NCBI GenBank assembly: GCA_016210895.1
Contig: JACQTG010000195.1
Span: 1 to 8,208, forward strand
DNA length: 8,208 bases
Direction: 5' to 3'
DNA from: Acidobacteriota bacterium
Lineage (GTDB): Bacteria; Acidobacteriota; Terriglobia; Acidoferrales; 2-02-FULL-67-57
Positions 6,742 through 8,208 of the stretch are shown here, piece after piece. The position numbers and the translations under genes were made by a program. The notes beneath the pieces were generated by a model that did not search any database, was not told the DNA's origin, and saw nothing but the letters and a program-made list of their open reading frames with translations. Each line of letters starts with the position of its first letter. The stretch's first letter is position 1.

Positions 6742-8054
6742 GTCCTCCAGTCAGCCTCCTCGTCCACATCGTGCTCATCGCCCTCCTTACTTTTCTGCTT
6801 GTGTTCTTTGCCTACCTCCATCGCGCCTTTCAGGAGAAAGGGTGGCGCGCCACGCGACGCCTGCGCGAACATCTGGAGTATTTTCACGAGCACATTGCTC
6901 CGCGCTTTGGCATGGATCAGCGGCGAGCCACACAGAGCTTCAGTCTCCTGGCGCAGCTGATGCTGGTGCTGCTCGCGCTCGGGATCGGCTCGGCCGCCAA
7001 CACCTTCGCCAAGAGCGCGGCCGCGGCGGTGTTCGAGACGGCCTTCTTCGTTGTTCTGGAGATTCTGTTGCTCTATCAGCTCTTCCCGTACCTGCTGCTG
7101 TTGCGGTCCCGCGGGGACTGGGTGCTGCCGTGCGTGCGCGTGGCCCGCGTGTCCAGCTACATCATCTGGCCGCTGCTGGGGGTCTATGGATTTGGGGTTT
7201 CGCTTCTCCATCTCACCGATGAAGAGGAGAGCTCGGAGGAAGAAACGCCGAGCGAAGCCATCGAAGAGCTGGTCGAAGTGGGCCAGGAGCGGGGGATTCT
7301 GGCGCAGGAGGACGTCCGGCTCATCGCCTCGGTAGTGCAGTTTGCCGACAAGACAGTGAAGGAAGTGATGACGCCGCGGCCGGAAATCGTCGCCATCCAG
7401 GCGGACGCAGGGCTGGCCGAACTGAGGCAATTGCTGCGGGAAAAGAAATTTTCCCGTGTGCCGGTGTACGGGCAGAACCTGGATGACATCGTGGGGATTG
7501 CCTTTGTGCGTGACCTGCTGGACGTGCCTGATGGGGAGAGCCAGAGGCGTTCCGTGCGGGAGCTGATGCGGCTGGCCTTATTTGTGCCAGAAACGAAACC
7601 CCTGGTGGAGTTGCTGCGAGAGATGCAGCGCGAGTACCAGCAGATGGCCATGGTCATCGATGAGTACGGCAGCGTGGCCGGCTTGGTCACTCTGGAAGAT
7701 CTGGTGGAGGAAATTGTCGGAGAAATCAGCGACGTCGACCAGGTGCGCCGCGCCGAGATTGTCAAAGAGTCGGACACGAGCTATCTGGTGCGCGGCGGGG
7801 CGGGACTGGAGCGGTTGCGGGAAGCCCTCGACCGGCCGCTCAATGCCGAGGAATGCAGCACCGTGGCCGGGCTGGTCCACAGCTGGTTTGGCTACGTCCC
7901 CAAACCCGGCGAACACATCGAGCGCGACGGGTTGCGGTTTGAGGTGTTGGAGGCGACGCCACGGCGTGTGGTGCGCCTCCGCGTCAGCGTCCTTCCGCCT
8001 GCGGTGGCGGCCAAGCCACGCGGCAAGGGCAAGAAGGCCCAGGCCGCACACTAG
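6738..8054 (+). CDS. CNNM/CorC-type membrane protein with paired CBS domains (hemolysin/TlyC family)
   Basis: The protein has 438 aa. About four hydrophobic segments occupy 5-27, 67-88, 97-122 and 137-157. An acidic linker (161-170, [10 protein letters not shown]) follows, then CBS 1 (about 207-265, starting at [14 protein letters not shown]), CBS 2 (about 273-333, with [23 protein letters not shown]) and a C-terminal CorC_HlyC domain (about 340-417). A basic Ala/Lys tail ends the chain. The family is tied to Mg2+ or Co2+ transport, with ATP binding at the CBS pair. Older 'hemolysin' names are misleading. The cytoplasmic half is canonical. The membrane half lacks the usual SAxETA motif of the DUF21/CNNM domain after TM1 and instead has a charged, aromatic 40-residue loop (28-66). 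It may therefore be a lineage-specific variant; transport activity is uncertain. It starts in an ATGA overlap with ybeY, and era follows 4 nt after its stop. Confidence 0.9.
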   Translation: MSPPVSLLVHIVLIALLTFLLVFFAYLHRAFQEKGWRATRRLREHLEYFHEHIAPRFGMDQRRATQSFSLLAQLMLVLLALGIGSAANTFAKSAAAAVFETAFFVVLEILLLYQLFPYLLLLRSRGDWVLPCVRVARVSSYIIWPLLGVYGFGVSLLHLTDEEESSEEETPSEAIEELVEVGQERGILAQEDVRLIASVVQFADKTVKEVMTPRPEIVAIQADAGLAELRQLLREKKFSRVPVYGQNLDDIVGIAFVRDLLDVPDGESQRRSVRELMRLALFVPETKPLVELLREMQREYQQMAMVIDEYGSVAGLVTLEDLVEEIVGEISDVDQVRRAEIVKESDTSYLVRGGAGLERLREALDRPLNAEECSTVAGLVHSWFGYVPKPGEHIERDGLRFEVLEATPRRVVRLRVSVLPPAVAAKPRGKGKKAQAAH

Positions 8055-8058
8055 GGTC

Positions 8059-8208
8059 GTGGCCGACTCTGCCCTTCTCACTGCACGCCCAGGTTTCAAG
8101 TCGGGGTTCGTGGTCCTCGCCGGCAAGCCGAACACGGGCAAGTCCACCTTGTTGAATGCCCTCGTGGGGACGAAGTTAGCGGCGGTCTCGGCCAAGCCGC
8201 AAACCACA
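8059..8208 (+). CDS. era: Era, ribosome-assembly GTPase (N-terminal 50 residues only)
   Basis: Era is an essential GTPase that binds the 3' end of 16S rRNA during 30S assembly. Only the first 50 codons are in the window; the frame is open at the right edge. The G1 P-loop is GKPNTGKS (22-29) and the switch I region VSAKPQTT (43-50) is a hallmark of Era. The P-loop has Thr where Val or Ala is usual (GxPNVGKS), and Lys replaces the common Arg at 23. I chose the GTG at 8059, 4 nt after the preceding stop, because there is no ATG before the conserved [12 protein letters not shown] block; this leaves about a 12-residue non-conserved lead. A weak AGGG (8053-8056) sits very close to the GTG. The C-terminal KH domain, expected at about 200-300, cannot be seen. 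Confidence 0.92.
   Translation, partial: MADSALLTARPGFKSGFVVLAGKPNTGKSTLLNALVGTKLAAVSAKPQTT

Noticed and set aside
6684..7430. Minus-strand open frame of 248 codons opposite the CorC-type gene
   Set aside because: It lies across the ybeY/CorC overlap and the membrane and CBS coding region. It is rich in Gln, His and Arg, has no recognisable domain, and the opposite strand is clearly coding.
7578..8207. Minus-strand open frame of 209 codons at the right edge
   Set aside because: It is antisense to the CBS/CorC_HlyC domain and the start of era, both well supported on the plus strand.

Overview
The window is about 8.2 kb of GC-rich, gene-dense chromosomal DNA. It carries eight protein-coding genes in two divergent operons. 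The likely source is a high-GC member of the Acidobacteriota. I infer this from the gene content: a uvrA followed by a periplasmic TPR protein and small exported helical proteins, and a phoH-ybeY-CBS transporter-era string whose CBS protein has an atypical membrane domain. I recall these arrangements from that phylum but could not check them by search. I see no insertion sequences, CRISPR arrays, tRNA or rRNA genes, phage genes or toxin/defence genes. This is core genome, not an accessory island.

Left arm (1-5028, minus strand, read right to left): uvrA (excision-repair ATPase, 960 aa), then an exported protein of about eleven TPR repeats (430 aa), then two small signal-peptide-bearing helical proteins (169 aa, and at least 115 aa cut by the window edge). 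The joins are very tight: a TGATG overlap, a 2-nt gap and an ATGA overlap. The four genes therefore look like one coupled transcription unit. Three of its products are predicted to leave the cytoplasm, so the link to DNA repair is probably co-expression only.

Centre (5029-5301): the only sizeable non-coding stretch, 273 bp between the two operons. I can propose back-to-back sigma-70-type promoters, an approximately 130-nt uvrA leader with three short inverted repeats, and a phoH leader in which the only strong Shine-Dalgarno-like sequence sits in a 6-bp hairpin. No LexA box of the Escherichia or Bacillus type is visible.

Right arm (5302-8208, plus strand): phoH (PhoH-like ATPase, 332 aa), ybeY (endoribonuclease of rRNA maturation, 140 aa), a CNNM/CorC-type membrane protein with two CBS domains (438 aa), and the first 50 codons of era (GTPase of 30S assembly). 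Gaps are 18 nt, a 4-nt overlap and 4 nt, so this is a second operon. PhoH, YbeY and Era point to RNA processing and ribosome assembly; the CorC-like protein is the membrane partner usually found beside ybeY.

I do not see a convincing new biological system. The items most worth a second look are the possible tandem pair of small exported proteins downstream of uvrA, the non-canonical membrane domain of the CorC-like protein, and the structured leaders of both operons.
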